A program made the translations under genes and the position numbers. The notes below the pieces were generated by a model that was not told where the DNA came from, made no database searches, and worked only from the letters and a program-made list of their open reading frames with translations. DNA of 64,000 bases from Erwinia mallotivora (GTDB lineage: Bacteria > Pseudomonadota > Gammaproteobacteria > Enterobacterales > Enterobacteriaceae): NCBI RefSeq assembly GCF_000590885.1, contig NZ_JFHN01000022.1, forward strand, positions 1 to 64,000, given 5' to 3'. Shown here piece after piece: positions 40,359 through 51,054 of this stretch. Position 1 is the stretch's first letter, and each line of letters starts with the position of its first letter.

Positions 40359-40586
40359 TTTATAAAAAAGATAAATGCTCCGGATAAAAAACCTTATGAC
40401 CGGGCGCAATTAACACAAAAAGTGCGAAAAGCAAAAAATGGATGGGATCTTTATCTGAAAAACGAATGTGAGGCTGAAGCCCTTGTTTATGAAAAGGACA
40501 GCGTGGGCTACATCACCACTTACCATGAGTGTTTAAGTGTAAAACTAAGAGACAGAATTTCTTATTACAGAAACAATCAGTATTAA
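40359..40586 (+). pseudogene. second truncated LprI-like fragment, opposite strand
   Basis: A plus-strand frame of 75 codons with a stop just before it and no start codon. It begins FIKKINAPDKKPYD and contains YLKNECEAEA and YHECLSVKLRDRISYY, matching FIKNINLNKK, YIRNEC and YSQCMINFYRQRIDFY of the intact gene at 38291-38707. It faces away from the fragment at 40091-40270; both have lost their 5' parts toward the same 88-base gap, as expected for an inversion or deletion point there. Confidence 0.65.
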
Positions 40587-40764
40587 CAGAGCATTCAGCC
40601 AGCAACAGACTGATTGACCTGCAATCCGACAGGGTATCACTGAGCAATGTTCTCACTACATTAATGTGGGTTAGCCAGCTACAGCTGTTCGATGGTGATA
40701 TATGGTGAGCACCAGCAGCCAGGGAAACTCCGGAGCCAGAAAAACCGGCCCCGGACGTGAAGGA

Positions 40765-41472
40765 CTATCCCCCCAGATAAGCGCTGCGCACCGCTTCATT
40801 CGCCAGCAGCGCATCACCGGTATCTTCCAGCACCACATGACCGTTTTCCAGCACGTAGCCACGGTCAGCCAGTTTCAGTGCCTGGTTGGCGTTCTGCTCA
40901 ACCAGGAAAATGGTCATCCCCTCCTGGCGCAGCTGCTCAATGGTGTCAAAAATCTGCTGGATAATAATCGGCGCAAGCCCCAGCGATGGCTCATCCAGCA
41001 GTAATAAACGCGGTTGACTCATCAGCGCACGGCCTATTGCCAGCATCTGTTGTTCGCCACCGGACATGGTGCCGGCACGCTGCACCCGACGCTCGTAAAG
41101 ACGTGGAAACAGCTCGTAAACACCTTTGATGCGCGTCTGATACTGCTGACGATCGGCAAAGAAACCGCCCATCGCCAGGTTCTCTTCCACCGTCATGCGG
41201 GAAAATACCCGCCGACCTTCCGGAACAATGGCGATCGCCTCGCGCATGATACGCGCCGTTTGCCAGTCGGTTATCACTTTGCCGTCAAAGCTGATGGTGC
41301 CTTCGCTGGCGCGTGGCTCACCACAAAGCGTACCAAGAATGGTGGTTTTTCCGGCACCGTTGGCACCAATCAGCGTCACTATTTCACCCTGATTGATATG
41401 CAGGCTGACGTTATGCAGCGCCTGAATCTTGCCGTAATGCGCGCTGACATTTTGCAGAGAGAGCATGGTCAT
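40765..41472 (-). CDS. livF: branched-chain amino acid ABC transporter ATPase LivF
   Basis: 235 residues. Walker A GANGAGKTT, signature MSGGEQQMLAIGRALM, Walker B LLLLDEPSLGL; ends in SAYLGG as in E. coli. Cytoplasmic ATPase of the high-affinity leucine/isoleucine/valine importer. Last gene of the minus-strand liv operon, one base after livG. Confidence 0.96.
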   Translation of the reverse strand: MTMLSLQNVSAHYGKIQALHNVSLHINQGEIVTLIGANGAGKTTILGTLCGEPRASEGTISFDGKVITDWQTARIMREAIAIVPEGRRVFSRMTVEENLAMGGFFADRQQYQTRIKGVYELFPRLYERRVQRAGTMSGGEQQMLAIGRALMSQPRLLLLDEPSLGLAPIIIQQIFDTIEQLRQEGMTIFLVEQNANQALKLADRGYVLENGHVVLEDTGDALLANEAVRSAYLGG

Positions 41473-41473
41473 C

Positions 41474-42241
41474 TTATGCCTCCCCTAAATAGGCGCGGAT
41501 CACATCCGGATTGTTACGGATAGCCTCCGGTGTGCCCTGAGCCAGCGGCGTTCCCTGATTAACCACATAAATGCGGTCTGAAATACCCATAACCAGTTTC
41601 ATATCGTGTTCAATTAGCAATACCGAGACGTTATGTTCGCCTCTCAGTTCAGCGATCAACTCATCCAGTTCGTGCGTCTCTTTCGGGTTAAGCCCCGCCG
41701 CCGGTTCGTCCAGCATCAGGATCTCCGGCTGGGTTACCATGCACCGGGCAATCTCCAGACGACGCTGCTGGCCGTAGGCCAGATTACCCGCCTGGCGATT
41801 GGCAAGCTCCAACAGGCCCACACGCTGTAACCAGCTGGCAGCCCTGTCAAGCGCTTCACTTTCTGCTTTACGGAACCCCGGTGTTTTCAGCAATCCGGCG
41901 AACACGCCACTTTTCAGATGCTGATGCTGTGCCACTAACAGGTTTTCAATCACCGTCATTTCACGGAACAGACGGACATGCTGGAAGGTGCGCACAATGC
42001 CCATGCGGGCAATTTTCTGGCCTGGCAATCCTGCCAGCTGCCGATCGCGCAGTGTGATGCTGCCACCCGTCGGGCGATAGAAACCGGTCAGACAGTTAAA
42101 CACCGTCGTTTTACCTGCACCGTTTGGTCCGATCAGCGAAACAATTTCCCGCTCTCTTAATTCCAGCTCAACGTTGTTAACGGCGAGCAGGCCACCAAAG
42201 CGCATCATCAGGCCATTTACGGCCAGTAAAGGCTGGGTCAT
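41474..42241 (-). CDS. livG: branched-chain amino acid ABC transporter ATPase LivG
   Basis: 255 residues, the E. coli length. Walker [10 protein letters not shown], Walker [14 protein letters not shown], and the BCA-type C-terminus ending VIRAYLGEA. It pairs with LivF on the LivH-LivM permease. Its ATG overlaps the livM stop by four bases. Confidence 0.96.
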   Translation of the reverse strand: MTQPLLAVNGLMMRFGGLLAVNNVELELREREIVSLIGPNGAGKTTVFNCLTGFYRPTGGSITLRDRQLAGLPGQKIARMGIVRTFQHVRLFREMTVIENLLVAQHQHLKSGVFAGLLKTPGFRKAESEALDRAASWLQRVGLLELANRQAGNLAYGQQRRLEIARCMVTQPEILMLDEPAAGLNPKETHELDELIAELRGEHNVSVLLIEHDMKLVMGISDRIYVVNQGTPLAQGTPEAIRNNPDVIRAYLGEA

Positions 42242-43512
42242 GGCTGCTCTCCTTTTTCCACATTTTTCAGCTTCAGATGCGGACGTTTCATCGGCAACAG
42301 TCCCTGTGGCCGCCAGATCATCATCAGCACCATCAGGGCACCTAGCACTAACATGCTGTATTCATTCAGATCGCGCATTAGCTCGCGGGAAACCACCAGC
42401 AGAATGGCGGCAAGGATCACCGCAAACTGCGATCCCATGCCGCCCAGGACAACAATCGCCAGCACAAATGCCGACTCTGCAAAGGTGAAGGATTCCGGGC
42501 TGACGAAGCCCTGACGCGCGGCAAAGAGAGATCCGGCAAAACCGGCAAAGGCCGCACTGATGGTGGATGCTGTCAGCTTGATGCGGGTAGGGCTGAGGCC
42601 AAGCGAACGGCAGGCAATCTCATCTTCACGCAGTGCTTCCCAGGCCCGACCCAACGGCATACGCAGCAGACGATTGATCACAAACAGGGTGACCACCACC
42701 AGCAACAACGCCACCATATAGAGGAATATGATGCGATCGCTGGGGTTATAGGCCAGACCAAAGAAGTTACTGAAGGTATCCCAGCCGCCGTCACGCACGC
42801 TGCGGTTAAATTCCAGGCCAAACAGCGACGGTTTCGGGATCTGGCTGATGCCGTTCGGACCGCCAGTGATATCCGTGTTATTCAGCAACAGAATTCGGAC
42901 AATCTCACCAAAGCCCAGGGTCACAATCGCCAGGTAGTCTCCGCGCAGTCGCAGCACCGGAAAGCCCAACAGCAAACCAAACAGCGCCGCTACCAGACCG
43001 GCCAGCGGCAAACACTGCCAGAAGCCCAGACCGTAATAGTGATTCAGCAAGGCAAAGGTATAAGCGCCAATGGCATAGAATCCGCCGTAGCCCAGCACCA
43101 GAAGACCGGAAAGCCCGACCACCACATTCAGCCCCAGGCCCAGCATCACGTAGATGAGCGTCAGCGTGGCAATATCCACCGTGCCGCGAGAAACCAGGAA
43201 GGGCCAGATGACAGCAGCAATAACCAGCGCCAATAGCAGCATTTTTTGCTTTAAGGTCGAGCCATCAATTCCCGGCAAAACCATTGCCGGACCAGAGATC
43301 CCCTTCAGACCGCGCTGTAACAGAGGCCGTAACAGCTGGAAAATAAATACCACCGCGCAGCCGCCCGCAATCCAGTTCCAGCGAACACTGCCTGCGTTGT
43401 GAACCACCAGCTGCGTTCCGTCCAGATTCAGACGCATTCCCATAAAGAACGCCGCCAGCACCAGCAGCATCAGTGCTGAGGCGACGGCGTTGAGCAGGTT
43501 GAGATGTTTCAT
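42238..43512 (-). CDS. livM: branched-chain amino acid ABC transporter permease LivM
   Basis: 424 residues, polytopic inner-membrane protein. Family marks are [26 protein letters not shown] and [19 protein letters not shown] (the EAA-like loop contacting the ATPases), quoted here as short blocks. It overlaps livH by four bases and livG by four bases, so the set is translationally coupled. Confidence 0.96.
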   Translation of the reverse strand: MKHLNLLNAVASALMLLVLAAFFMGMRLNLDGTQLVVHNAGSVRWNWIAGGCAVVFIFQLLRPLLQRGLKGISGPAMVLPGIDGSTLKQKMLLLALVIAAVIWPFLVSRGTVDIATLTLIYVMLGLGLNVVVGLSGLLVLGYGGFYAIGAYTFALLNHYYGLGFWQCLPLAGLVAALFGLLLGFPVLRLRGDYLAIVTLGFGEIVRILLLNNTDITGGPNGISQIPKPSLFGLEFNRSVRDGGWDTFSNFFGLAYNPSDRIIFLYMVALLLVVVTLFVINRLLRMPLGRAWEALREDEIACRSLGLSPTRIKLTASTISAAFAGFAGSLFAARQGFVSPESFTFAESAFVLAIVVLGGMGSQFAVILAAILLVVSRELMRDLNEYSMLVLGALMVLMMIWRPQGLLPMKRPHLKLKNVEKGEQP

Positions 43513-44435
43513 ACTTTCTCAACCTCCGGACGACCAAGAATACCGGTAGGCATTACCAGCAACACCACGATCAGCAACGCAAAAGAAACCACATCTTTGT
43601 ATTCAGTGCTTAAGTATGCCGACGTCAGCGCTTCGGCAATGCCAAGGATCAGACCGCCCAGCATCGCCCCCGGAATGCTGCCGATGCCGCCCAGAACCGC
43701 AGCGGTAAAGGCTTTCATTCCGGCCATAAAACCGATATAGGGATTAATGACACCGTAGAACTGACCCAGCAGTACGCCCGCCACCGCTGCCATCGCCGCG
43801 CCAATCACAAAGGTCAGCGAGATAACGCGATCGGTATTGATGCCCAGCAGGCTGGCCATTTTCAAATCTTCAGCACAGGCACGACAGGCGCGGCCCATAC
43901 GGGAATAACGAATAAACAGCGTCAGTGCCAGCATGGCAAGGAATGTTACCGACCAGATAACAATCTGCATGGTGGAAATTGTGGCAGCAAAACCATTACT
44001 GACGGCCAGCGTCCAGCGCCCGGTAATCAGTCCTGGCAGGGCTAAATCACGCGATCCCTGCGTCAGGCTGACGTAGTTTTGCAGAAAAATTGACATACCG
44101 ATGGCGGAGATGAGCGCAATCAGGCGTTTGGACGAACGCACCGGCTTATAGGCCACACGCTCAATACTCCAGCCGTATGCGCTGGCAATGACGATCGCAG
44201 CGATAAAACCAGCACCCACCAGCATCCAGCTGACGTCGATACCGATCATCATCAGCCCGGCGATCACCATAAAGGAAACATAGCTGCCGATCATATATAC
44301 CTCGCCGTGAGCGAAGTTGATCATGCCAATAATGCCGTAAACCATCGTGTAGCCAATGGCGATCAACGCGTAGGTGCTACCCAACGTCACGCCATTGAAC
44401 ATTTGTTGCAGAAAATAGAGAAACTGCTCGGACAT
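43509..44435 (-). CDS. livH: branched-chain amino acid ABC transporter permease LivH
   Basis: 308 residues from the ATG at 44435, exactly as in E. coli; an in-frame ATG at 44516 adds an unsupported extension. Start [20 protein letters not shown] and the segment [20 protein letters not shown] are diagnostic. Permease partner of LivM. A hairpin with a short U-run lies between it and the binding-protein gene. Confidence 0.96.
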   Translation of the reverse strand: MSEQFLYFLQQMFNGVTLGSTYALIAIGYTMVYGIIGMINFAHGEVYMIGSYVSFMVIAGLMMIGIDVSWMLVGAGFIAAIVIASAYGWSIERVAYKPVRSSKRLIALISAIGMSIFLQNYVSLTQGSRDLALPGLITGRWTLAVSNGFAATISTMQIVIWSVTFLAMLALTLFIRYSRMGRACRACAEDLKMASLLGINTDRVISLTFVIGAAMAAVAGVLLGQFYGVINPYIGFMAGMKAFTAAVLGGIGSIPGAMLGGLILGIAEALTSAYLSTEYKDVVSFALLIVVLLVMPTGILGRPEVEKV

Positions 44436-44541
44436 ACCTGATACCTTACTTCTTGCCACCCTGGCGGTGAGTAACATGTTGTTTATCCTGAAAACTGCCT
44501 CAGAGAATAACCACATAGGAAACGGTGAACATCGTGTAAAA

Positions 44542-44563
44542 CGGGCGACATTGACGTCGCCCG
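44542..44563 (-). terminator. attenuator-like hairpin between livK and livH
   Basis: Stem CGGGCGAC/GTCGCCCG with loop of six bases, followed on the minus strand by TTTTAC. It begins 12 bases after the binding-protein stop. It can lower read-through into livHMGF and so favour the binding protein. Confidence 0.65.
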
Positions 44564-44574
44564 GGCTGATTTTA

Positions 44575-45690
44575 TTATTTCACTGCGGAAGACGACCCAT
44601 CGGCATGCCATTTGAAAATGCCGAACTCAAACCCTTTCAGATCACCTTTATTGTCCCAGCTCAGGTCGCCCATCACCGTCGGGACAGGCGCGCCCTCTTT
44701 CAGGTTTTTAGCGATATCTGCTGGCTCGGCGCTTTTACTGCGCTCCATTCCGGTGGTCAGCGCCTGTAATGCCGCATAGGTGGTCCAGACAAACGGCCCG
44801 GTTGAATCAAGCTTCTTCGCCTTCAGTGCATCAACAACGGGTTTATTGGCAGGAACCTGGTCATAGCGCTTCGGCAGGGTGACCAGCATCCCTTCAGAGG
44901 CCGCTCCGGCGATATTAGACAGTGAGGAGTTGCCCACGCCTTCCGGGCCCATAAACTGGGTTTTCAGGCCCGCAGCACGAGACTGACGCAGGATCTGGCC
45001 CATCTCCGGGTAGTAGCCGCCAAAATAAACGAAGTCGATATTTTCTTTTTTCAGACGTGCGACCAGCGTAGAAAAATCTTTATCGCCCGCGGTGATACCT
45101 TCAAACATCACCACATTGCCGCCAGATTTTTTCAGGCTGTCCTGCACAGAACGCGCCAGGCCTTCACCGTACTGCTGTTTGTCATGAATGACCGCAATGC
45201 GCTGCGGTTTGATTTCGCTGAGAATGTATTTCGCGGCAGTCGGGCCCTGATCGGAGTCCAGCCCGGTGGTACGCATGATCATTTTGTAGCCACGGGTAGT
45301 CAGATTGGCATTGGTGGCCGCAGGGGTGATCATCAGCACGCCTTCGTCTTCGTAGATATCAGAAGCAGGCTGGGTGGAAGATGAACAAAGATGACCAATT
45401 ACGTAGCGAATACCATCGTTAATGACTTTGTTAGCAACGGCAACCGCCTGTTTTGGATCGCAGGCATCATCGTATTCCACGCCGACCAGTTTGTCGCCGT
45501 TAACACCGCCTTTAGCATTGATATCTGCAATTGCCTGCTTCGCACCGGTAAATTCCATATCACCATATTGTGCAACCGGACCAGACATCGCGCCCACAAT
45601 GGCAACTTTGATGTCTTTCGCGATGGCTGCATGGCTCAGCGCCATCGCCACGCAACCAGCCAGCAATGCGCTACCTTTACTGATTTTCAT
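44575..45690 (-). CDS. livK: periplasmic leucine/branched-chain amino acid-binding protein LivK/LivJ
   Basis: 371 residues. Signal peptide of about 24 residues ending HAAIAKD, then the conserved [18 protein letters not shown] and a [17 protein letters not shown] block including the disulfide Cys; [15 protein letters not shown] follows. Type I solute-binding protein feeding LivHMGF. E. coli has two paralogues, livK beside livH and livJ beside panM; here only one gene occupies both positions, with features of each (end WHADGSS of Liv[16 protein letters not shown] nearer LivJ). The symbol follows position next to livH. Confidence 0.92.
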   Translation of the reverse strand: MKISKGSALLAGCVAMALSHAAIAKDIKVAIVGAMSGPVAQYGDMEFTGAKQAIADINAKGGVNGDKLVGVEYDDACDPKQAVAVANKVINDGIRYVIGHLCSSSTQPASDIYEDEGVLMITPAATNANLTTRGYKMIMRTTGLDSDQGPTAAKYILSEIKPQRIAVIHDKQQYGEGLARSVQDSLKKSGGNVVMFEGITAGDKDFSTLVARLKKENIDFVYFGGYYPEMGQILRQSRAAGLKTQFMGPEGVGNSSLSNIAGAASEGMLVTLPKRYDQVPANKPVVDALKAKKLDSTGPFVWTTYAALQALTTGMERSKSAEPADIAKNLKEGAPVPTVMGDLSWDNKGDLKGFEFGIFKWHADGSSSAVK

Positions 45691-46075
45691 CCTGAGTACC
45701 CCATCTGTTGTGTTTGTACTTATCTTCAGCCGTGTCCCGCAGAAAACGCTTTCGATAGAAAGGGTTAGCGGGGTTTATTATGAGTTTTAGCAATAAGGCT
45801 TTAAAATTCAGGTTATTAAACAGGAATTTTCTTCTGTAAATCAACTGACATATTGATAAATAGTCGTTTGTGGCAGGATAATTATCTGATATTAACGCAG
45901 CATTACGGAGCGATTTTACAGCGAAATATGCTGGTTATTAGCCAGGCAATTAGTGTTTATCTTCAGGTTTAATCATTCAGAAGACAGATTGCTTTGTTTT
46001 CGTACAAAAAAGTTCCGCGTCTGTACAGGGCTAAATTCGCTACAATATGCCTTTCGCTTTTCTCCGGTATCAAAC
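45691..46075. other. intergenic region between livK and panM
   Basis: 385 AT-rich bases between divergent genes. Promoters for livK and panM must be here, but I cannot assign them confidently. No gene is seen; the in-frame extension of panM to 45953 is not supported by homologues. Confidence 0.5.
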
Positions 46076-46471
46076 ATGAAACTGACCATCATCAGACTGC
46101 AACATTTTTCCGCCCAGGATCGTCTCGATCTGGCTAAAATCTGGCCCGATGCCGATCTGCTGAAAACAGAAGAGGCGCTGAATGAACAGCATCGACTGTA
46201 CGCTGCAAAATTCAATGAGCGTCTGCTTGCTGCGGTGATCGTGATGATAAAAGGCAATTCAGCAGAAATGCAGGATTTTATGGTGCGTGAGGTAACACGT
46301 CGCAGGGGGGTAGGAAAATATCTGCTGGAGGAGGTTATGGCACAGAATGGAGAGATCCACCGCTGGTGGATTGCTGATACCAACTGCAACGAAAGCGATG
46401 CAGCAACCGCTTTTATGCAGGCGGCGGGATTTAAAACCGAGGCAGGTGGCTGGGCCTGGCAGCAAAACTGA
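46076..46471 (+). CDS. panM: PanD maturation factor PanM (PanZ)
   Basis: 131 residues from the ATG at 46076, giving the E. coli-type start MKLTIIRLQHFSAQDRLDL. GNAT-like protein with acetyl-CoA loop VREVTRRRGVGKYLLEEV. It binds pro-PanD and triggers self-cleavage of aspartate decarboxylase, controlling beta-alanine and pantothenate synthesis in response to acetyl-CoA. The ribosome-binding site is weak. Convergent with rpoH, terminator between them. Confidence 0.92.
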   Translation: MKLTIIRLQHFSAQDRLDLAKIWPDADLLKTEEALNEQHRLYAAKFNERLLAAVIVMIKGNSAEMQDFMVREVTRRRGVGKYLLEEVMAQNGEIHRWWIADTNCNESDAATAFMQAAGFKTEAGGWAWQQN

Positions 46472-46558
46472 ATAACGCGCTGCTTTAAGGCGGATCCTGC
46501 TCACTGGCGGCTGTGACTTCGCCACGCTACAGACATGCCAGAACGTCAGAAACAGAAA

Positions 46559-46585
46559 GGGCGACCTCTGGTCGCCCCGTTTTTT
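46559..46585. terminator. terminator between panM and rpoH
   Basis: Stem GGGCGACC/GGTCGCCC with a TCT loop, followed by CG and six T on the plus strand; on the minus strand TTTC follows. It serves panM and probably rpoH, which converge here. Confidence 0.85.
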
Positions 46586-46596
46586 ACTACCGCCGC

Positions 46597-47451
46597 TTAT
46601 GCTTCTATAGCAACACGCAGTTTCTTCATCGCGTTCTTTTCAAGCTGTCGCACACGCTCAGCAGAAACGCCATATTTATCAGCAAGTTCCTGCAAGGTGG
46701 TTTTGTTCTCTTCATCAAGCCAGCGGGCGCGAATAATATCCTGGCTACGTTCGTCAAGCCCCTGCATTGCATCGCTCAGCTTATCTGCTGCGTGACTGTC
46801 CCAGTTGTCATCTTCAATACCACCGGCAAAATCAGAGGACTTATCCTGCAAATAGAGCATCGGAGCCATGGAGCGGCCTTCGCCTTCATCGTCAGGCGTC
46901 GGATCAAAGGTCATATCCTGAGCCGCCATCCGCGATTCCATCTCCAACACGTCTTTACTGGTTACTCCCAGTTCACGGGCCACCATTTCCACTTCATCCT
47001 GGTTGAACCAGCCCAGACGCTGTTTGGCTTTACGCAGGTTGAAGAACAGCTTGCGCTGAGCTTTGGTGGTCGCCACCTTAACAATACGCCAGTTACGTAA
47101 AACGTATTCATGGATCTCGGCTTTGATCCAGTGGACGGCGAAGGAAACCAGACGCACACCCACTTCCGGATTAAAACGGCGCACCGCTTTCATCAGGCCA
47201 ATGTTACCTTCCTGAATCAGATCGGCCTGCGGGAGTCCGTAGCCGGAGTAGTTACGAGCGACATGAACAACAAAGCGCAGGTGAGACAGAATCAGCGTTT
47301 TGGCTGCTTCCAGATCGCCCTGGTAATGCAGCCGTTCAGCCAGCGCTTTTTCCTCTTCTGCCGTCAGCACAGGCCGGGCATTGGCGGCCCGGATATAAGA
47401 ATCCAGGTTACCTAAAGGAGCAATAGCTAAAGTTTGCATTTCTTTGGTCAT
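46597..47451 (-). CDS. rpoH: RNA polymerase heat-shock sigma factor RpoH (sigma-32)
   Basis: 284 residues, the E. coli length. Region 2 reads [20 protein letters not shown] and [17 protein letters not shown]; the RpoH box [15 protein letters not shown], specific for sigma-32, follows; region 4 at the C-terminus has the helix-turn-helix [20 protein letters not shown]. It directs core RNA polymerase to heat-shock promoters and is controlled by translation and by FtsH/DnaK. It lies alone, 263 bases downstream of ftsX. Confidence 0.98.
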   Translation of the reverse strand: MTKEMQTLAIAPLGNLDSYIRAANARPVLTAEEEKALAERLHYQGDLEAAKTLILSHLRFVVHVARNYSGYGLPQADLIQEGNIGLMKAVRRFNPEVGVRLVSFAVHWIKAEIHEYVLRNWRIVKVATTKAQRKLFFNLRKAKQRLGWFNQDEVEMVARELGVTSKDVLEMESRMAAQDMTFDPTPDDEGEGRSMAPMLYLQDKSSDFAGGIEDDNWDSHAADKLSDAMQGLDERSQDIIRARWLDEENKTTLQELADKYGVSAERVRQLEKNAMKKLRVAIEA

Positions 47452-47650
47452 TCAAACCCTCTCTGTATTAAGCAATGTTGCCACGCATTTCCCTGCACGA
47501 CCGGTAAGACTACGCGAATGGCAGGAAGAAGTGAAAGCAATCTGTGCTGAATTCGACTACAAAGTTATCCACAAGTTCATTATTACGGGTGGATATTTTA
47601 CACACAATCTGAGGCAGGGAAAATATCTGAAGACATAATGAAAAGATGGC

Positions 47651-47686
47651 ATTCCTCTGCGACACAGTGCTGTGTAACAGAGGAAT
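47651..47686 (-). terminator. possible terminator after ftsX
   Basis: Hairpin with outer arms ATTCCTCTG/CAGAGGAAT and inner arms ACACAG/CTGTGT, about 30 bases after the ftsX stop. A short T-run (CTTTTC) follows a few bases later on the minus strand, so termination is possible but not certain. Confidence 0.45.
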
Positions 47687-47713
47687 AGTATATCAAAAGA
47701 TATGAATAAAGGA

Positions 47714-48706
47714 TTACTGCGGCGTAAATCGACGTAAATGTTGCACCGTGGCCAGCCACGCGGCAATCCAGCCTATCATTGCGGAGATTAACAGCAGCAG
47801 CAGGCTTTCGTCCCGGGCAAGGCCTTGCAAACGGAAAGTGGTGCCAAATACCGCCGCAACCTGGGTGACGACCGACTCCAGGCGGAATACCAGCACCTCA
47901 GACAAGACCAGTGAGAGCAGCGCCCCGGCGAAGCCCAGCAGTGCGCCGCCATAGAGGAAGGGACGCAGGATAAAACCATCCGTTGCCCCAATCAGTTTCT
48001 GCACGTTGATGGTATCGCGGCGGGCAAAAATGCTGAGGCGCACGCTGTTGCCAATAACCAGAAACACCGCAACAATCATCAACACGCCAATCATTGCTGC
48101 CACCTGCCCCACCAATCCGGTCAGCGCAGCCAGACGGGCAAACCAGCTGTCGTCCATCTTCACTTCATCCACACCCTGAGTTTTCGCCACCCGCTCACGC
48201 AGGTTATTCATGGTGTCAGAATTCTGAAAATTCAGTTTGGGTGTAATGATCGCCACCGCAGGCAGTGGGTTCTGCTCCAGCATATCCATTGCACCGCCAA
48301 AACCCGACCAGTTACGGAATTCACCCATCGCTTCTTCACGCGAGAGGTAATTCACTTTTTCCACGCCCTCTTCTTTCTTAAGCTGCGCCACGACGTTTTC
48401 TGCTGCATCATCGTCCAGCGTTTTGCTCAGATAAACCGTCAACTGCGGGGCTGGATACCACTGCTCCGCTGCCTGACTGACGTTTTTCCAGACCATAAAG
48501 CAGACGCTGGGCAGCGTCAGGGAAATGGCAATGACCATCACCGTCAGCAGGGTTGCCAGTGGCTGACGCCACATGTCAGAAAGCGCACCTCGCAGCGCAT
48601 AGCGCCACTGCTCCTGCCAGCCCCCTTTCAACGCTTTGCTTTTAGAAGGCTGCTTTTGTCTGGCCGCTTTCGGTGCCGCCGGCCGTTTATTACGTTTATT
48701 TACCAC
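47714..48706 (-). CDS. ftsX: cell division protein FtsX
   Basis: 330 residues from the GTG at 48706, which has GGAGG five bases upstream and gives an NKR start like E. coli; ATG at 48718 (four residues more) is the alternative. A Lys-rich cytoplasmic tail (about 1-35) precedes four membrane helices. Conserved blocks are [20 protein letters not shown], the periplasmic [20 protein letters not shown], and [20 protein letters not shown]. With FtsE it forms an ABC-type complex that activates septal amidases through EnvC. The start lies inside ftsE. Confidence 0.93.
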   Translation of the reverse strand: MVNKRNKRPAAPKAARQKQPSKSKALKGGWQEQWRYALRGALSDMWRQPLATLLTVMVIAISLTLPSVCFMVWKNVSQAAEQWYPAPQLTVYLSKTLDDDAAENVVAQLKKEEGVEKVNYLSREEAMGEFRNWSGFGGAMDMLEQNPLPAVAIITPKLNFQNSDTMNNLRERVAKTQGVDEVKMDDSWFARLAALTGLVGQVAAMIGVLMIVAVFLVIGNSVRLSIFARRDTINVQKLIGATDGFILRPFLYGGALLGFAGALLSLVLSEVLVFRLESVVTQVAAVFGTTFRLQGLARDESLLLLLISAMIGWIAAWLATVQHLRRFTPQ

Positions 48707-49364
48707 CCAGGCCTCCATGCAGATGTCCCTGATTAAGCGTCATCAGACGATAGTTGCGCCGGGCGATCAACGCCTGATCATGGGTCGCCATCAGTACCGT
48801 AACGCCAACGCGGTTAAACTCTTCAAACAGACGCAGGATCTCTTCGGACAGCGCGTCATCCAGGTTGCCAGTGGGTTCATCTGCCAGCAATACCGTAGGT
48901 TTATTCACTACCGCACGAGCGATTCCCACCCGCTGCTGTTCACCCCCGGAAAGCTGAATGGGAAAACTTTTCGCTTTATCCAGCAGCCCTACTTTATCCA
49001 GCGCCGCCGAGACACGACGACGTATATCCTCACCGCTGGCACCGGCAATAATCAGTGGGATAGCGACGTTGTCGTACACTGAGCGATCCATCAGCAGATG
49101 ATGGTCCTGAAAAATCATCCCTATCTGTCGGCGCAGGAAGGGCACCTCACTGTTTTTCAGGCGGCTGATGTCATGGCCGCTGAACCAGATACGCCCGGCG
49201 CTGGGGCGTTCAATGCCACAAATTAGCTTCAGCAGGGTGCTTTTTCCGGCCCCGGAATGGCCGGTCAGAAACGCCATTTCTCCAGGTTGCAAATGAAACT
49301 CCACCCCCTGAAGCGCTTGCCGACCGCCAAGATAAGCCTTACTGACCTGTTCAAAGCGAATCAT
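48696..49364 (-). CDS. ftsE: cell division ATP-binding protein FtsE
   Basis: 222 residues from the ATG at 49364, as in E. coli ([14 protein letters not shown]); two other ATGs lie slightly upstream. Walker [10 protein letters not shown], signature [16 protein letters not shown], Walker [13 protein letters not shown]. ATPase of the FtsEX complex at the divisome. It overlaps the end of ftsY by 14 bases and the start of ftsX. Confidence 0.96.
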   Translation of the reverse strand: MIRFEQVSKAYLGGRQALQGVEFHLQPGEMAFLTGHSGAGKSTLLKLICGIERPSAGRIWFSGHDISRLKNSEVPFLRRQIGMIFQDHHLLMDRSVYDNVAIPLIIAGASGEDIRRRVSAALDKVGLLDKAKSFPIQLSGGEQQRVGIARAVVNKPTVLLADEPTGNLDDALSEEILRLFEEFNRVGVTVLMATHDQALIARRNYRLMTLNQGHLHGGLGGK

Positions 49365-50889
49365 GCGCATTATCCTCTCGGGCAAAAAGTGCCTCTATAA
49401 AATCGTCAGCCTTAAACGAACGCAGATCGTCAATACCTTCACCCACGCCGATATAGCGAATGGGGATGCCGAACTGATCGGCAACCGAGAAGATTACGCC
49501 ACCTTTCGCGGTGCCATCCAGTTTGGTCAGGGTGATACCGGTCAGGCCCACCGCCTCATGGAACAACTTCGTCTGGCTGATAGCATTCTGTCCGGTGCTG
49601 GCGTCGATGGTCAGCATCACTTCGTGGGGAGCCTGATCATCCAGCTTTTTCATCACACGGGTGATTTTTTTCAGCTCTTCCATCAGATGCGATTTGTTTT
49701 GCAGGCGGCCAGCGGTGTCGGCAATCAACACATCCACCTGACGCGCTTTTGCTGCCTGTATGGCGTCAAAAATGACCGAAGCTGAATCCGCGCCGGTATG
49801 CTGAGCAACCACCGGAATGTTGTTGCGTTGTCCCCAAACCTGCAATTGCTCGACGGCAGCGGCACGGAAAGTGTCTCCGGCCGCCAGCATCACTGATTTA
49901 CCTTCTGCCTGATACTGTCTGGCGAGCTTGCCGATGGTGGTGGTTTTACCCACCCCATTAACCCCCACCATCAGGATGACGAACGGCGTTTTGCCGCTCA
50001 CCTCCAGGGGAGCCTCTACCTTAGCCAGAATTTCTGACATCTCCTGCTTCAGCAGGCCATAAAGGGCTTCGGCATCACGCAGCTGTTTGCGGCTTGCCTG
50101 CTGGGTAAGATGAGTAATGATACGCCGGGTGGTTTCCACCCCAACATCAGCTATCAGCAGCTGTTCTTCCAGTTCGTCGAAGAGGTCGTCGTCGATTTTT
50201 TTACCACGAAACAGCCCGATAAATCCGGAACCGAGGTTCTGACGGGTTTTAACCAGGCTACGTTTGAGGCGGGCGAAGAAGCCCTCTTTGGTCGGACGCT
50301 GCTGCTCTGCTGTTTCGCTAACCAGTACTGCTGCCGGTTCATCGATATCAATCTGCTCCCCGGAAGTCAGAACCGTAGTTTGCTGTTCTGTCGGCAGGTA
50401 TAAGCTGTCAGGCTCAGTGACAGCCTCCTCATCCGGTATTAACTGCGGGGTGGGCTGGCTCACCTCCACCGCAGCTTCAGAAGGATGTTCCTCTGACGCT
50501 TTTTCGGTTGCAGTGGCTTCCTCTGACAGTGTTGCGGCAGGCGTTGTCTGAACGTCATCGGTCTGCGCAGGCAACGGTGTGACCGCTTTTAATTGCGCAG
50601 GCGGCGTTTCCACCCGCTCCTCGACCTGTTCGGAAACGCTATTCGGTTGGTCAGCGTCAGCATCGACATGCGGCTGTCTGAGTGGTTCACGATTAGCGAT
50701 CTCTTCAGTCGGTGCTGACTCATCGGTGCGCCGTTCGGTTTCAGCGCTGGCGGGCGTGGTGGCGTCAGTGAGTTGTGCCGCATCGGACTGTTGCTGCTCT
50801 GACGTCTCTTTCTTTTCTTCCTGCGACGTTGCTTCATCACGCCCTAATCCCAGCCAGGAAAAAAAGCCACGTTTTTTATTTTTTGCCAT
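49351..50889 (-). CDS. ftsY: signal recognition particle receptor FtsY
   Basis: 512 residues. The N-terminal acidic A domain (about 1-210) is rich in Glu, Thr, Ala and low in conservation; the NG GTPase domain follows, with GVNGVGKTTTIGKLA, DTAGRLQNKSHLMEEL and TKLDGTAKGG. It receives SRP-ribosome complexes at the inner membrane for co-translational insertion. First gene of ftsY-ftsE-ftsX, divergent from rsmD. Confidence 0.97.
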   Translation of the reverse strand: MAKNKKRGFFSWLGLGRDEATSQEEKKETSEQQQSDAAQLTDATTPASAETERRTDESAPTEEIANREPLRQPHVDADADQPNSVSEQVEERVETPPAQLKAVTPLPAQTDDVQTTPAATLSEEATATEKASEEHPSEAAVEVSQPTPQLIPDEEAVTEPDSLYLPTEQQTTVLTSGEQIDIDEPAAVLVSETAEQQRPTKEGFFARLKRSLVKTRQNLGSGFIGLFRGKKIDDDLFDELEEQLLIADVGVETTRRIITHLTQQASRKQLRDAEALYGLLKQEMSEILAKVEAPLEVSGKTPFVILMVGVNGVGKTTTIGKLARQYQAEGKSVMLAAGDTFRAAAVEQLQVWGQRNNIPVVAQHTGADSASVIFDAIQAAKARQVDVLIADTAGRLQNKSHLMEELKKITRVMKKLDDQAPHEVMLTIDASTGQNAISQTKLFHEAVGLTGITLTKLDGTAKGGVIFSVADQFGIPIRYIGVGEGIDDLRSFKADDFIEALFAREDNAHDSL

Positions 50890-51054
50890 GGTACAACCAC
50901 ACTCCTCGCGGGGAAAAAATCGTCAGGTCTCTGAAAATCATCTCAATCGCTAAGTCTAACACTTTACGGCTGGCGCAACACAGCACCCTTTTTACGTTTC
51001 CTCCGCACGGAGCGCGCGTTAAACTATGCAACAAATTATTAAGAGCTCAGCAGC

